From positions 1-52,132 of the forward strand of contig CAZVRG010000002.1 in NCBI GenBank assembly GCA_964630025.1: a stretch of DNA of 52,132 nt. Direction: 5' to 3'. Of the stretch, positions 30,417-37,721 are shown piece by piece. This DNA is from VMFP01 sp964630025. GTDB lineage: Bacteria > Patescibacteriota > Andersenbacteria > UBA10190 > CAIZMI01. The translations under genes and the position numbers were made by a program. A model generated the notes under the pieces. The model was given only the letters and a program-made list of their open reading frames with translations, did no database searches and was not told the origin of the DNA. Position 1 is the stretch's first letter; each line of letters opens with the position of its first letter.

Positions 30417-32351
30417 ATGATGTACGGGCAATCGGCGCCGGCGCCGCGCAGAGATCGCTTTTTCTGGTTTCGTGCTTTGACGATTGCGGTGTTTGCTATG
30501 ATCACGGCGCGCGTTGCCTATTTACAGGTCTTGCGGTCCGAATACTTTCTCGAGCTTGCCGAGGCGCAGCGCGTGCGGCGGGGCGCGCTTTTTCCGGCCC
30601 GCGGATCCGTGTTTCTTGCCGACGCCGGCAGCGATCAGGAGATTGCGGTTGCCACCACTCGGCTTGTTCCATCCGCCTATGTGGTACCGCGTGATATCAG
30701 CGATCTCAAACGTGCCGCAGAACTTCTTGCGGAGATTGTGCAGCGCTACCAGACGCGCGCGGAGCAGCGACGGCAAGAGACGCTTGTTGCCACTGGCCAG
30801 TGGAAGCAAGAAGAGCGGGATGCGCAACGGGAAGCCGAGGAAGGCCGTCCGCTCACAGACAAACTTTCCGAACAGGATACACGTCGGAAGGAACGCATCA
30901 ACGAATTTCTCCGTCGGTTCGGGAATCCCACCGATCCCTATGAGCCCATTCTGCCGGGGGCCGAAGAGCTTGATGCCGAGGCGATTGCAGAACTCCAAAG
31001 CGCAAATCTTCCCGGCATTGCCTTCCGAGAGGTTGCGCAGCGCGCCTATCCCGAGGGGACGCTGGCCGCGCATGTGCTGGGATTTGTGCGTGAATCGGGC
31101 CTGCTCATGCGGGGCGAATACGGTATTGAAGAAGGACTCGATGGGCTGCTGCGCGGGGCAGCCGGTTTTCGCGCGACGGAACGCGATACCGCAGGCCGCA
31201 TGATTTCGGTTGGCGACTCCGCCTTCACACCGGTGGAGAATGGCGCGGACGTCATTCTCACCGTTGATCGTGTGCTGCAAACTACTGCGCAAGACATTGC
31301 GCGCAAAGGGTACGAACGTTTCGGTGCAGAGCGCGCGCAAGTGGTGGTGATGGATCCGAACACCGGAGGTATTCTTGCGCTTGCTGCCTACCCCACCTTT
31401 GATCCGAATGCGCCCAATGCCATTCGGGATGTCCAAACGTTTAACAATCCGATTGTTTCCGATCTTTTTGAGCCCGGAAGCGTGTTCAAACCGTTGATTA
31501 TGGGAGCGGCGCTGGAACACGGATTGGTAGAACCGGACACGACCATGCAAGACACCGGTCCTGTGCACATTGCTCCCTTTACCATCAATACGTATGACGG
31601 GAAACATCACGGCACCGTGACGATGACCGAAGTGTTGGAGCAATCAAACAACGTGGGGATGGTGTGGGTATCGCTGAAAGTCGGCGCGGAGCAGCTGTAC
31701 CAGTTTCTGCGGCGCATTGGCGTTGGGGAACGCACCGGCGTCTCGCTTGCGGACGAAGCGCTTGGGCAACTTCCCCTCCCGGGTACCTGGGGAGATACGC
31801 GCACGGCGACCATTGGGTTCGGACAAGGCGTGGTGATGACGCCGCTGCAGGCGCTCGTTGCCAATGCGGCACTGATCAATGGCGGACGTCTCCTGCAGCC
31901 GACGCTCATCCGCGAAATTCGGTATCCCGACGGGCAGAACGAGATTGTGGAACCCAAAGTGATTCGGCAAGTGGTCCGTCCGGAAGTGTCGACGAAACTG
32001 CGTGCGATGCTCGTCTCGGTGGTGGAGAATGGCGTGGCGCAGCTTGCACGCGTGAAGGGATATTATGTGGGTGGGAAGACTGGCACCGCGCAGGTGGCGG
32101 ATCCGGAAACCGGCAAATATTCCGCGGATAAGAAAATTATTTCCTTTATCGGGTTTGGGCCTGCGGACAATCCAGCGTTTATTGCCATGGTGAAGCTCGA
32201 TAATCCCGCGGGACTCTCACTTGCATCCGGCACCGCCGCGCCGCTCTTCAGCGAGTTTGCCAAACGCGCATTTGACTATCTTCGCATTCCGCCGGTGCGT
32301 GCAACGGCATCCGATCCGCTGGGTCGGCAATCGCGTTCGTCGCCCCGTTGA
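30417..32351 (+). CDS. ftsI: Penicillin-binding protein 2 / FtsI, septal transpeptidase
   Basis: 644 aa class B PBP. N-terminal TM FRALTIAVFAMITARVAYLQV, then the dimerisation domain (RGALFPARGSVFLAD, YPEGTLAAHVLGFV, GEYGIEEGLDGLLRG). The transpeptidase domain has Ser355 in EPGSVFKP, SNN (about 409-411) and KTGTA (about 554). A highly charged, probably helical insertion (residues about 105-180, RYQTRAEQRRQETLVATGQW and on) lies in the pedestal domain. A hairpin and a TACACT box (30402-30407) in the 50-nt gap after ftsL suggest an internal promoter. No mur gene follows, so the dcw cluster is short here. Confidence 0.95.
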   Translation: MMYGQSAPAPRRDRFFWFRALTIAVFAMITARVAYLQVLRSEYFLELAEAQRVRRGALFPARGSVFLADAGSDQEIAVATTRLVPSAYVVPRDISDLKRAAELLAEIVQRYQTRAEQRRQETLVATGQWKQEERDAQREAEEGRPLTDKLSEQDTRRKERINEFLRRFGNPTDPYEPILPGAEELDAEAIAELQSANLPGIAFREVAQRAYPEGTLAAHVLGFVRESGLLMRGEYGIEEGLDGLLRGAAGFRATERDTAGRMISVGDSAFTPVENGADVILTVDRVLQTTAQDIARKGYERFGAERAQVVVMDPNTGGILALAAYPTFDPNAPNAIRDVQTFNNPIVSDLFEPGSVFKPLIMGAALEHGLVEPDTTMQDTGPVHIAPFTINTYDGKHHGTVTMTEVLEQSNNVGMVWVSLKVGAEQLYQFLRRIGVGERTGVSLADEALGQLPLPGTWGDTRTATIGFGQGVVMTPLQALVANAALINGGRLLQPTLIREIRYPDGQNEIVEPKVIRQVVRPEVSTKLRAMLVSVVENGVAQLARVKGYYVGGKTGTAQVADPETGKYSADKKIISFIGFGPADNPAFIAMVKLDNPAGLSLASGTAAPLFSEFAKRAFDYLRIPPVRATASDPLGRQSRSSPR

Positions 32352-32465
32352 CGGCGAGGTTCGTTCGGAAGATGCTGAGAGAGGAATAGGGGACTCTCGG
32401 AGGGGGACGACAGCGTCCCCTGCGTGTTCTTTTCCACAGGTCGGTTCAGCGCGAGAGGAGGCGCT

Positions 32466-32792
32466 ATGAGTACAGATGTTGCTGTTCTTCGTCCGCTGCA
32501 CGGTGCATGTGACGCATGGATGCCACAGATGGCCAAGCCAGCAGCGGAGCCACCGGCAGACACTGCCGCTGATCGTCGGTCCGCAAGCGTCTTGGGTCCG
32601 CCGCGTTTCTTGGATTCTCGCATTGTGGTGCAGAATGGGTGTGCGACGCTGTACGAAATCTGGTGGTCTGGCGCGCATCCAAGTCGTGGGCGCGTTGTGG
32701 AGAATGGGTTCACTGGCATCGAGACCGTCGAGCTCAAGTTGCACGTCCGTCCGCTCAAGACGTTTCTCGTCCTTCCAGGAAAAACGGAGTGA
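32466..32792 (+). CDS. Hypothetical protein (108 aa)
   Basis: ATG 32466 follows GAGAGGAGG closely, so translation is likely. The N-terminal half is Ala/Pro-rich and disordered-looking (MAKPAAEPPADTAADRRSAS). The C-terminal half seems folded and beta-rich (FLDSRIVVQNGCATLYEIWW, ETVELKLHVRPLKTFLVLPG). No TM or known motif. It is separated from ftsI by a GGGGAC/GTCCCC hairpin and followed by a good terminator, so it is its own unit. Confidence 0.7.
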   Translation: MSTDVAVLRPLHGACDAWMPQMAKPAAEPPADTAADRRSASVLGPPRFLDSRIVVQNGCATLYEIWWSGAHPSRGRVVENGFTGIETVELKLHVRPLKTFLVLPGKTE

Positions 32793-32805
32793 CAGTGTTT
32801 ATCTC

Positions 32806-32832
32806 AGCCGGGAGCAGTGCTCTCGGCTTTTT
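32806..32832 (+). terminator. Rho-independent terminator
   Basis: AGCCGGGAGC pairs with GCTCTCGGCT (one G-T pair) around AGT, then TTTT. Confidence 0.85.
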
Positions 32833-32929
32833 GTGTATGCGTTGTACGCGTGCGCGTCTCGACAACGAGATGCGCGTCCGGTACAGTGCGAGGCGCGTCG
32901 CGCACGTTTTGCATTTCCAGCAATCGGGC

Positions 32930-33033
32930 CCCATCGCCTGCCCGTCCGTAGCTCCGAGTGCAGCGCGAGGAGCGGAGGCGGGTCTAGCCCCACCGCCTGC
33001 AGGCGGGGCCCCGCCCGTGGCGGTGGCGGCCTA
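32930..33033. repeat. GC-rich palindromic repeat
   Basis: CCACCGCCTGCAGGCGGGGC and CCCGTGGCGGTGG make a strong hairpin like the one inside 13319-13467. It occupies the space before tRNA-Glu; no gene is seen in 32833-33051. Confidence 0.6.
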
Positions 33034-33051
33034 GCCCAGCCCTTTCTTTTT

Positions 33052-33129
33052 GCCGCCATCGTCTAGCCCGGTCTAGGACACATGGTTCTCAGCCATGGAA
33101 CCGGGGTTCAAATCCCCGTGGCGGTACCA
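33052..33129 (+). tRNA. tRNA-Glu (anticodon CTC), CCA encoded
   Basis: Acceptor GCCGCCA/TGGCGGT (first pair G-T), anticodon stem CATGG/CCATG with loop TTCTCAG (CTC), T-arm CCGGGGTTCAAATCCCCG, discriminator A and CCA. The T-loop is TTCAAAT rather than TTCGAAT, and the following element D carries the matching change. Confidence 0.93.
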
Positions 33130-33168
33130 AGAAAAAATAAAGCCGTCCTTGCGGCGGCGTCATTTTTT
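33130..33168 (+). terminator. tRNA-Glu trailer hairpin
   Basis: AAAAAATAAAGCCGTC-CTT-GCGGCGGC followed by GTCATTTTTTG. It is similar in design to the hairpin at 33346-33385. Confidence 0.55.
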
Positions 33169-33173
33169 GTCAC

Positions 33174-33289
33174 GGGGATTTGAAGCCAACTTCTGCGAGG
33201 ACGGTACCGAGCAGAAGTGGCCGGCTCCGGAGGAGACTGAATGCCAGTGGCATCCAGTCGGGAGAGGAGAAATCCCCGTGGCGGTACCA
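33174..33289 (+). repeat. tRNA-linked structured element, copy D (divergent, after tRNA-Glu)
   Basis: It opens GGGGATTTGAAG and ends AAATCCCCGTGGCGGTACCA, the exact last 20 nt of tRNA-Glu. Its first hairpin is GCCAACTTCTGC/GCAGAAGTGGC with a larger loop. The CTCC-GGA-GGAG mini-hairpin is kept. The last helix is GACTG-AA-TGCCAGTGGCA-TC-CAGTC, shorter and without the TTCGA loop. The overall plan is the same though the sequences differ. Confidence 0.8.
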
Positions 33290-33311
33290 GAAAGGGCTGG
33301 GTCAACGCTAA

Positions 33312-33343
33312 AACCGGGGTTCGAATCCCCGTTTGGGCTACCA
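33312..33343 (+). pseudogene. tRNA 3' half only (T-arm, acceptor strand, CCA)
   Basis: ACCGGGGTTCGAATCCCCG and TTTGGGCTACCA form a T-arm plus 3' acceptor strand. No matching 5' strand (AGCCCAAA) or anticodon arm lies upstream, where element D ends. It is either a truncated tRNA gene or an assembly collapse between repeats. Confidence 0.7.
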
Positions 33344-33345
33344 AG

Positions 33346-33385
33346 GAAAATAAAGACCGCCCTTGTGGCGGTTTTATTTTTCTTT
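33346..33385 (+). terminator. Hairpin after the truncated tRNA
   Basis: AAAATAAAGACCGCC-CTTGT-GGCGGTTTTATTTTT is a near-perfect stem with a T-rich tail, a good terminator. Confidence 0.75.
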
Positions 33386-33395
33386 TGTGTCCACG

Positions 33396-33536
33396 GAGGA
33401 TTCGAAGGGTATTCTAAAACTCTCAACTGCTTGAGAGTTTTAGAAACCCGGGCTCCGAAGGAGGAGTCCGGCTTCGACCCCGCCATGGCGGGGGAGGCCG
33501 GACGACGGGTGAGGAGGAATCCCCGTGGGGCTACCA
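33396..33536 (+). repeat. tRNA-linked structured element, copy E (after truncated tRNA)
   Basis: Opens GGAGGATTCGAAGGGTATT. Its first hairpin is CTAAAACTCTCAA/TTGAGAGTTTTAG with CTGC loop, then CTCC-GAA-GGAG. The long helix is GTCCGGC/GCCGGAC with internal loop TTCGA/GAG and tip CCCCGCC/GGCGGGG. It ends GAATCCCCGTGGGGCTACCA, close to the truncated tRNA end (CGTTTGGGCTACCA). Confidence 0.85.
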
Positions 33537-33779
33537 TCCTGTGGAGAACAGTGCGGACACCGAAATCTCCGCACAAACAAGCCACAAAACCGGGTTCGAA
33601 CGAAGCGAAGAGAACAGTGAAAACCACGAAGGGCGCCAAAGAGATTCAAACGAGAGGTATCGGCCGCGCCTGTTGACACCGAGGCTGGCCCGCTTCACAC
33701 TACTTCCGCCTGTTCTTTGTTGCCGAGAGACGTGCTCTTGGTGCCCACAATCATGCCGGAGGACCTGTAATGCACGCCC

Positions 33780-34007
33780 GTGATCCGATGTTGTTTGTGG
33801 ATTGGAAGAACCCACCGCTGCCGATGCCAATCGCATGACCGCCTGTGCCGAACGCGCGCGGGGATCCACAGGAAAACCCCAAAGGATCGCCGCGGAGCCA
33901 AGCGACCGATAATCGATGTCGGGGCCTTACTCTGGACGATCCTCATCTTCCTTGGAATGATGCTACTCTCGCTTTTGTTTCTTGCGACCGCTCCGATCGC
34001 AAAGTAG
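33780..34007 (+). CDS. Possible small TM protein (up to 75 aa)
   Basis: The C-terminal 33 residues are a convincing membrane helix (GALLWTILIFLGMMLLSLLF, then LATAPIAK and stop). The upstream part is Arg/Cys-rich and not protein-like, so the true start is uncertain. A Shine-Dalgarno-preceded 22-codon frame (ATG 33770, MHARDPMLFVDWKNPPLPMP) runs into this region in another frame, which may mean a frameshift or a remnant. A terminator follows at 34049-34080. The stretch 33537-33779 shows no gene. Confidence 0.35.
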   Translation: MIRCCLWIGRTHRCRCQSHDRLCRTRAGIHRKTPKDRRGAKRPIIDVGALLWTILIFLGMMLLSLLFLATAPIAK

Positions 34008-34048
34008 TGACGAGGGAAGACACCAGTCTGGAGCCGCGCTTCAACCGC

Positions 34049-34080
34049 GGGGACAAGCTCATTGGCTTGTCCCCTTTATT
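34049..34080 (+). terminator. Terminator between convergent genes
   Basis: GGGGACAAGC/GCTTGTCCCC, 6-nt loop, followed by TTTATTTATT. The last base touches the stop of the minus-strand gene at 34080. Confidence 0.75.
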
Positions 34081-34817
34081 TATTCTCGACCCTCCACTGC
34101 CTTCTTTTCTGGATTGCGCCCGAGTTCAATGGCGGAGTAGCAGGCAAACCCCATAATTCCAAGGATCACCGCCATCGCGATCACGCTCCACGACGCGCCA
34201 AGTCCGGACCATATCGTATCGTTGAGAGATGAGACCGACGTGCACAGAAAGTGCTTCAGGACAGCAAGGCAGTACCCGCATGGCGGTAGCATTCCCAAGC
34301 CGACAAATAGTGTCGCGCCCCAGAGCACACGGAGAGTGTTGAGACGCGAGTACGAATGATGATTTCGGTAGAAATGCTGCCAGCCTATCGGCTGCTTCTC
34401 CGCTGGCGTCAGTGATATTCCAGCCGATGCTCTGATTTTCCCTGCGAGTGCTGGAATCTTCTTTCCCTCCAACACCTCCAACATGTACGAACTCAACAGC
34501 GTCACCAAGCGGCCTTGCGCGACATACAGCCAGAGGAACCCAGCCGTAAAGATTCCAAGGAATGGAAGAAGATCCCAATGGTTCTTCTCGCGGCCGGCCA
34601 TGAACGCGTATGCTGCTCCGACGGCCACAATATAGACCGACACGATGCGAATCTGTCGGTCCTCGGTCCGCACGATTTCGTCACGAATGGTCCGATACTC
34701 CGTGAGGACGGTATCGAGCTGATTTGCCCGTTTCTTTGCCGGCCCAGTTTCCATTTTCGCCTCTGGCTCCTGGTCGTCTGCACCTTGGCTCCTTCCGGGT
34801 TGCTCTGTGGAGTCCAT
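34080..34817 (-). CDS. Hypothetical membrane protein with four TM helices (245 aa)
   Basis: The acidic, Gln-rich N-terminus and a helical stretch (ANQLDTVLTEYRTIRDEIVRTEDRQ) precede TM helices RIVSVYIVAVGAAYAFMAG and LLPFLGIFTAGFLWLYVAQG. A cytosolic loop of about 60 residues follows, then TM helices VLWGATLFVGLGMLPPCGYC and WSVIAMAVILGIMGFACYSA. The architecture (short coil, paired TMs) resembles DUF-type membrane proteins of unknown role. ATG 34817 is assumed; no strong ribosome site decides. The hicBA module lies upstream. Confidence 0.7.
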   Translation of the reverse strand: MDSTEQPGRSQGADDQEPEAKMETGPAKKRANQLDTVLTEYRTIRDEIVRTEDRQIRIVSVYIVAVGAAYAFMAGREKNHWDLLPFLGIFTAGFLWLYVAQGRLVTLLSSYMLEVLEGKKIPALAGKIRASAGISLTPAEKQPIGWQHFYRNHHSYSRLNTLRVLWGATLFVGLGMLPPCGYCLAVLKHFLCTSVSSLNDTIWSGLGASWSVIAMAVILGIMGFACYSAIELGRNPEKKAVEGRE

Positions 34818-34956
34818 GCGTATTCCTTCGGGCCGCCAAATTCACGGCCGCTTGTCAGTACACAACAACACGCCGGCACTGTCAGCGTCAACTGCTTGTG
34901 ACTCTCACCACGAGTCTACAGAACTTGGCGTTGTGTACTGCCTTCCGCTCTGAATT

Positions 34957-35190
34957 TTACAGCACCTCCAGAAACTCCTCGATCGTCCACCCCGCCCGCG
35001 CGATGATGCTGCGGAGCGTTTTGATATTCAAATCCTTGTTGTGATACGGCACGGTCACGAACCGCTTTGGGTCCGTCCGGTGGTACAGCTGCACATGGCT
35101 GCCGGTTTGCCGGCGGATGACAAAGCCGTTGCGTTCGAGTGCTCGAATGACCTCCCGTGGTCGAACGGCCGGGAGCCGCTTGCCTCCCAT
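34957..35190 (-). CDS. hicA: HicA-type toxin
   Basis: 77 aa, double-stranded-RNA-binding fold of HicA mRNA interferases. REVIRALERNGFVIRRQTGSHVQLYH carries the catalytic His in the GSH motif; VTVPYHNKDLNIKTLRSIIARAGWT is the second signature. It cuts mRNA when not bound by HicB. It begins 9 nt after the hicB stop on the same strand, so the antitoxin is made first. Confidence 0.93.
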   Translation of the reverse strand: MGGKRLPAVRPREVIRALERNGFVIRRQTGSHVQLYHRTDPKRFVTVPYHNKDLNIKTLRSIIARAGWTIEEFLEVL

Positions 35191-35199
35191 CGTGTCGAA

Positions 35200-35442
35200 T
35201 CAGGGAACGCCCACGGCGATGCGCTCGACGAGCGGCTGCGGGGGCCGGCTCGTTTCTTCCGGAATCGGGAAACCCTTCTCTTTCAAGGCGGCGAGTTCAA
35301 GCTCGATTGCTTCTTTCACCATCGACCGCGCTTCATCGAGCGATTCGCCTTCGGTGACGCAGCGAAGCGCCGGGACTGTCGCGGTGAACCGGCCCGTCTC
35401 GATGTCTTGCTCGAAGACGACCGTGTAGGTCCGTTCGCCCAT
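35200..35442 (-). CDS. hicB: HicB-type antitoxin
   Basis: 80 aa from ATG 35442 (MGERTYTVVFEQDIETGRFTAT). The degenerate RNase-H-like fold is seen in YTVVFEQDIETGRFTATVPALRCVTEGESLDEARSMVKEAIELELAAL (read in parts), which is the HicB signature. No DNA-binding extension follows the domain. An upstream in-frame ATG at 35526 would add 28 unrelated residues. Confidence 0.92.
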   Translation of the reverse strand: MGERTYTVVFEQDIETGRFTATVPALRCVTEGESLDEARSMVKEAIELELAALKEKGFPIPEETSRPPQPLVERIAVGVP

Positions 35443-35614
35443 GATGGGTTCCTGACGCCGGGTCGGAGGCATGGTTATCTGTCTGGGAGGGTACCAGCCC
35501 GCGATGTCTGTGTCGAGTGTTCTCACTAACCCGCGACGATGACGGATTCTCGCTCATCTGCGCCAGATTCTGCCAGCGAGCACTGTTCTGAATTCGGCTG
35601 ACGTTGGCAATCGC

Positions 35615-35878
35615 CTATGCCGCCGGCACAGTGGAGGCCACGGGCAACGTCTGCGGAATGCTTTTCCACTTTTCGACCCATGATGGATCCGCCAACAACC
35701 GAATGAGCGTGCCGATGGTTTGATTAGTGTTCACCCGGGGCTGCCACCTTGCTGAATTTTGAACCTGCTGCATCGCGAGGATGACGTCCCCAGTACCGGC
35801 TGATCTAGAGTCACCATCGCCACCTGGAGTGAACCCGCAATTCCCGTAACGGACACACTGATTCTCGCCTGCGTTCAT
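35615..35878 (-). CDS. Possible hypothetical protein or gene remnant (87 aa)
   Basis: The frame MNAGENQCVRYGNCGFTPGG and on to TLPVASTVPAA has protein-like composition, with a helical LIRLLADPSWVEKWKSI stretch. It has no ribosome site, and its first codons lie inside a palindrome. It could be the surviving 3' part of a decayed gene. Confidence 0.3.
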   Translation of the reverse strand: MNAGENQCVRYGNCGFTPGGDGDSRSAGTGDVILAMQQVQNSARWQPRVNTNQTIGTLIRLLADPSWVEKWKSIPQTLPVASTVPAA

Positions 35879-35891
35879 CGCAGGCGTTTTT
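35866..35891 (+). terminator. Rho-independent terminator-like hairpin
   Basis: CGCCTGCG/CGCAGGCG with 5-nt loop and TTTTT on the plus strand. No clear plus-strand gene ends before it. Confidence 0.6.
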
Positions 35892-35915
35892 CTGCACCCT
35901 TGGCTTTGCGAGTGA

Positions 35916-36677
35916 TTACGACGGCGCGAAGCAGTCTACTTCTTGCGTGATGCCGACGCGGGCGGACAAAAATCCGAATGCGCGTTGCAACGATGTCTGC
36001 AGGCCTTCAAACAGTCCCGGCGATGACTCTACAGCAAGCTCTTCGCCGGGCTCCGGCGTGCGCGTAGGCTTGGGCTGCGCTTTGACTTTCGGTGTTGGTG
36101 TGGGCGGCGCGTGGCGCTCCGCAAACTGCGCATTGAATTTTTCTGCGAGCACTCGTCGGACGTCGCTTTGCGGGATGTAGCGCACGATCTGCACCTCAAG
36201 GCGGCGCCGTCCGAACTCCCGCGCTTTCTGCGTTTTTGGCACCCAGATGTCCATGAACCCTCGCCCATACCGATCATTCATGCTATCCCCGATATAGAAC
36301 TGATCGGGTTCAATGTCGAGAAGTTCCGCCAGCCCGCCTCCTTCGATGCGGAGCTGTGTTCCCTTTGGAAGAAAGTTCGACGCAACCATGCCGCGAAAGA
36401 CCCGGCCCCGCGCACCAATGCACGGCGTGCTGTCGGTCTCGACTGCGCGCGGAGAGTATGCGGACAGAGTGGCAATCATCTTTGTCCCCTCGCGCGGGCG
36501 GATGATGCCCGTGACTTGTGCGCGGAGAGAAGCCCACACGCGCTCCCAAAATGAAAGATTCTGGTCTTCAATAAATTCTACTTCCACGAGTCGGGTGTCG
36601 AAATCCTCTTCGGCTTCCTGCGCTGCAGTTATCATGGGAAGCAGCGCAAGAACAAGGATGAGAAGAATGCGTCGCAT
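35916..36677 (-). CDS. Secreted 3D-domain protein
   Basis: 253 aa from ATG 36677 (MRRILLILVLALLPMITAAQ, a signal peptide). A central 3D domain has the three conserved Asp in AVETDSTPCIGARG, IGDSMNDRYG and FMDIWVPKTQKAREFG, as in MltA-type C-terminal domains and resuscitation factor-like cell-wall enzymes. Pro/Lys-rich linkers and a short helical end (LFEGLQTSLQRAFGFLSARVG) follow. It may act on peptidoglycan outside the membrane. TATACT at 36689-36694 would start the RNA about 5 nt before the ATG. It is divergent from the LigD-like gene. Confidence 0.85.
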   Translation of the reverse strand: MRRILLILVLALLPMITAAQEAEEDFDTRLVEVEFIEDQNLSFWERVWASLRAQVTGIIRPREGTKMIATLSAYSPRAVETDSTPCIGARGRVFRGMVASNFLPKGTQLRIEGGGLAELLDIEPDQFYIGDSMNDRYGRGFMDIWVPKTQKAREFGRRRLEVQIVRYIPQSDVRRVLAEKFNAQFAERHAPPTPTPKVKAQPKPTRTPEPGEELAVESSPGLFEGLQTSLQRAFGFLSARVGITQEVDCFAPS

Positions 36678-36745
36678 ACTCACATGTAAGTATATCACAA
36701 GGCATACGTGGAACGCGCGTGCGCAGCAGGGGATATACTGTATGT

Positions 36746-37591
36746 GTGCCAGACCAAGCGATCGTTGCGTATTACACGGCCGTTGCCGGTACGATGCTGC
36801 CGTTTCTGCGCGGACGGCGCGTTGCTGTGCGACATCTCTTCGACCACACGCCGGTGTTTCGACGGCACGCATCCAATCGTCGTTGGATCACGATCGAAGA
36901 TCGTGAGGCGCTTCTCGAGATTGTTCGCCAGCATGGCTATGAGTTCTTTCCGCACCTCGAGGGCAAGCAGGATTTTTGGTTTGCACTTGACATTGATATT
37001 CGCGAGATTCCGCTGAAATTGGGAGTGATCGCTGTACAAACAGCACTGCATATTCTTGAAGAGCGGCATGTTCGCTATCTGCTGACGTTTTCTGGCAGCA
37101 ATGGGTTTCATATTCGATGGGCGTTTGCGCGTGTAGATGTCCCGAAAAAGAAATGGGAATTCCTTCGCGCCATCGTGCGTTCCCTCCGCGAAGAGACCGA
37201 ACGTCGTCTTCAGACGTCACCGCATCGCGCAGCCTTCTATCGCCACATTCCTGCAAGCGATCCCATCACAGAACTGAACGCAATGGACAAAGTCGCGCAG
37301 CACTCCATTCTCTTTGATGAGCTGATCCTCAAACCGCAGGCAACGATCCGTGCGCCATTCTCACTCCATATGAAACACCCCACTTCGCCCTCTGGGCTTC
37401 CCACTTCGCTCTTTGAGCTACGCGGGACAAGTCGCGGGGCAGGCCGGTGGGTGGCGATTCCCCTCGATGCCGATCGTCTGAAAACGTTTTCTCCCGCCCG
37501 TGACGCTACCATGACAAAAGCGAAGGCATTGCCATCCGTTCGCCTTCCCGTTAACTCTGCTGCTATGTTTCTTAAATCGCCGTGGCGATGA
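36746..37591 (+). CDS. LigD-type primase-polymerase (AEP superfamily), stand-alone
   Basis: 281 aa. The order is that of the LigD polymerase domain: IVAYYTAVAGTMLPFLRGRRV, GYEFFPHLEG, the catalytic FALDIDI (two Asp for metal), and TFSGSNGFHIRWAF. Such enzymes extend nucleotides or ribonucleotides at DNA ends; here no ligase or Ku gene is adjacent. GTG 36746 is chosen because TATACT (36734-36739) ends 6 nt upstream (leaderless). The C-terminal part (residues about 210-235) contains a repeat-derived insertion, PTSPSGLPTSLFELRGTSRG. Confidence 0.82.
   Translation: MPDQAIVAYYTAVAGTMLPFLRGRRVAVRHLFDHTPVFRRHASNRRWITIEDREALLEIVRQHGYEFFPHLEGKQDFWFALDIDIREIPLKLGVIAVQTALHILEERHVRYLLTFSGSNGFHIRWAFARVDVPKKKWEFLRAIVRSLREETERRLQTSPHRAAFYRHIPASDPITELNAMDKVAQHSILFDELILKPQATIRAPFSLHMKHPTSPSGLPTSLFELRGTSRGAGRWVAIPLDADRLKTFSPARDATMTKAKALPSVRLPVNSAAMFLKSPWR
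37377..37445. repeat. Repeat embedded in the LigD-like coding region
   Basis: CACTTCGCCCTCTGGGCTTC followed by CCACTTCGCTCTTTGAGC resembles the block at 44291-44333 inside a methyltransferase gene (CACTTCGCCCACTGGGCTTC). Both are read through in frame. Confidence 0.6.
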
Positions 37592-37644
37592 CTGATGCGT
37601 GGTTTACCATGAGCGAGCGTCAGCATATGCTTAAGGGTCTATGG

Positions 37645-37690
37645 CCCTTCGATTCGCTCCGCTCACTCAGGGTCATTCTCCTCGCTGACG
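37645..37690. repeat. Dispersed GC-rich repeat (copy 2)
   Basis: CCCTTCGATTCGCTCCGCTC and ACTCAGGGTCATTC, related to 7004-7045. It lies in the gap before rmuC. Confidence 0.6.
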
Positions 37691-37721
37691 CGAGTCGAAT
37701 GGCACTCTTCCGAAAGTCCCC

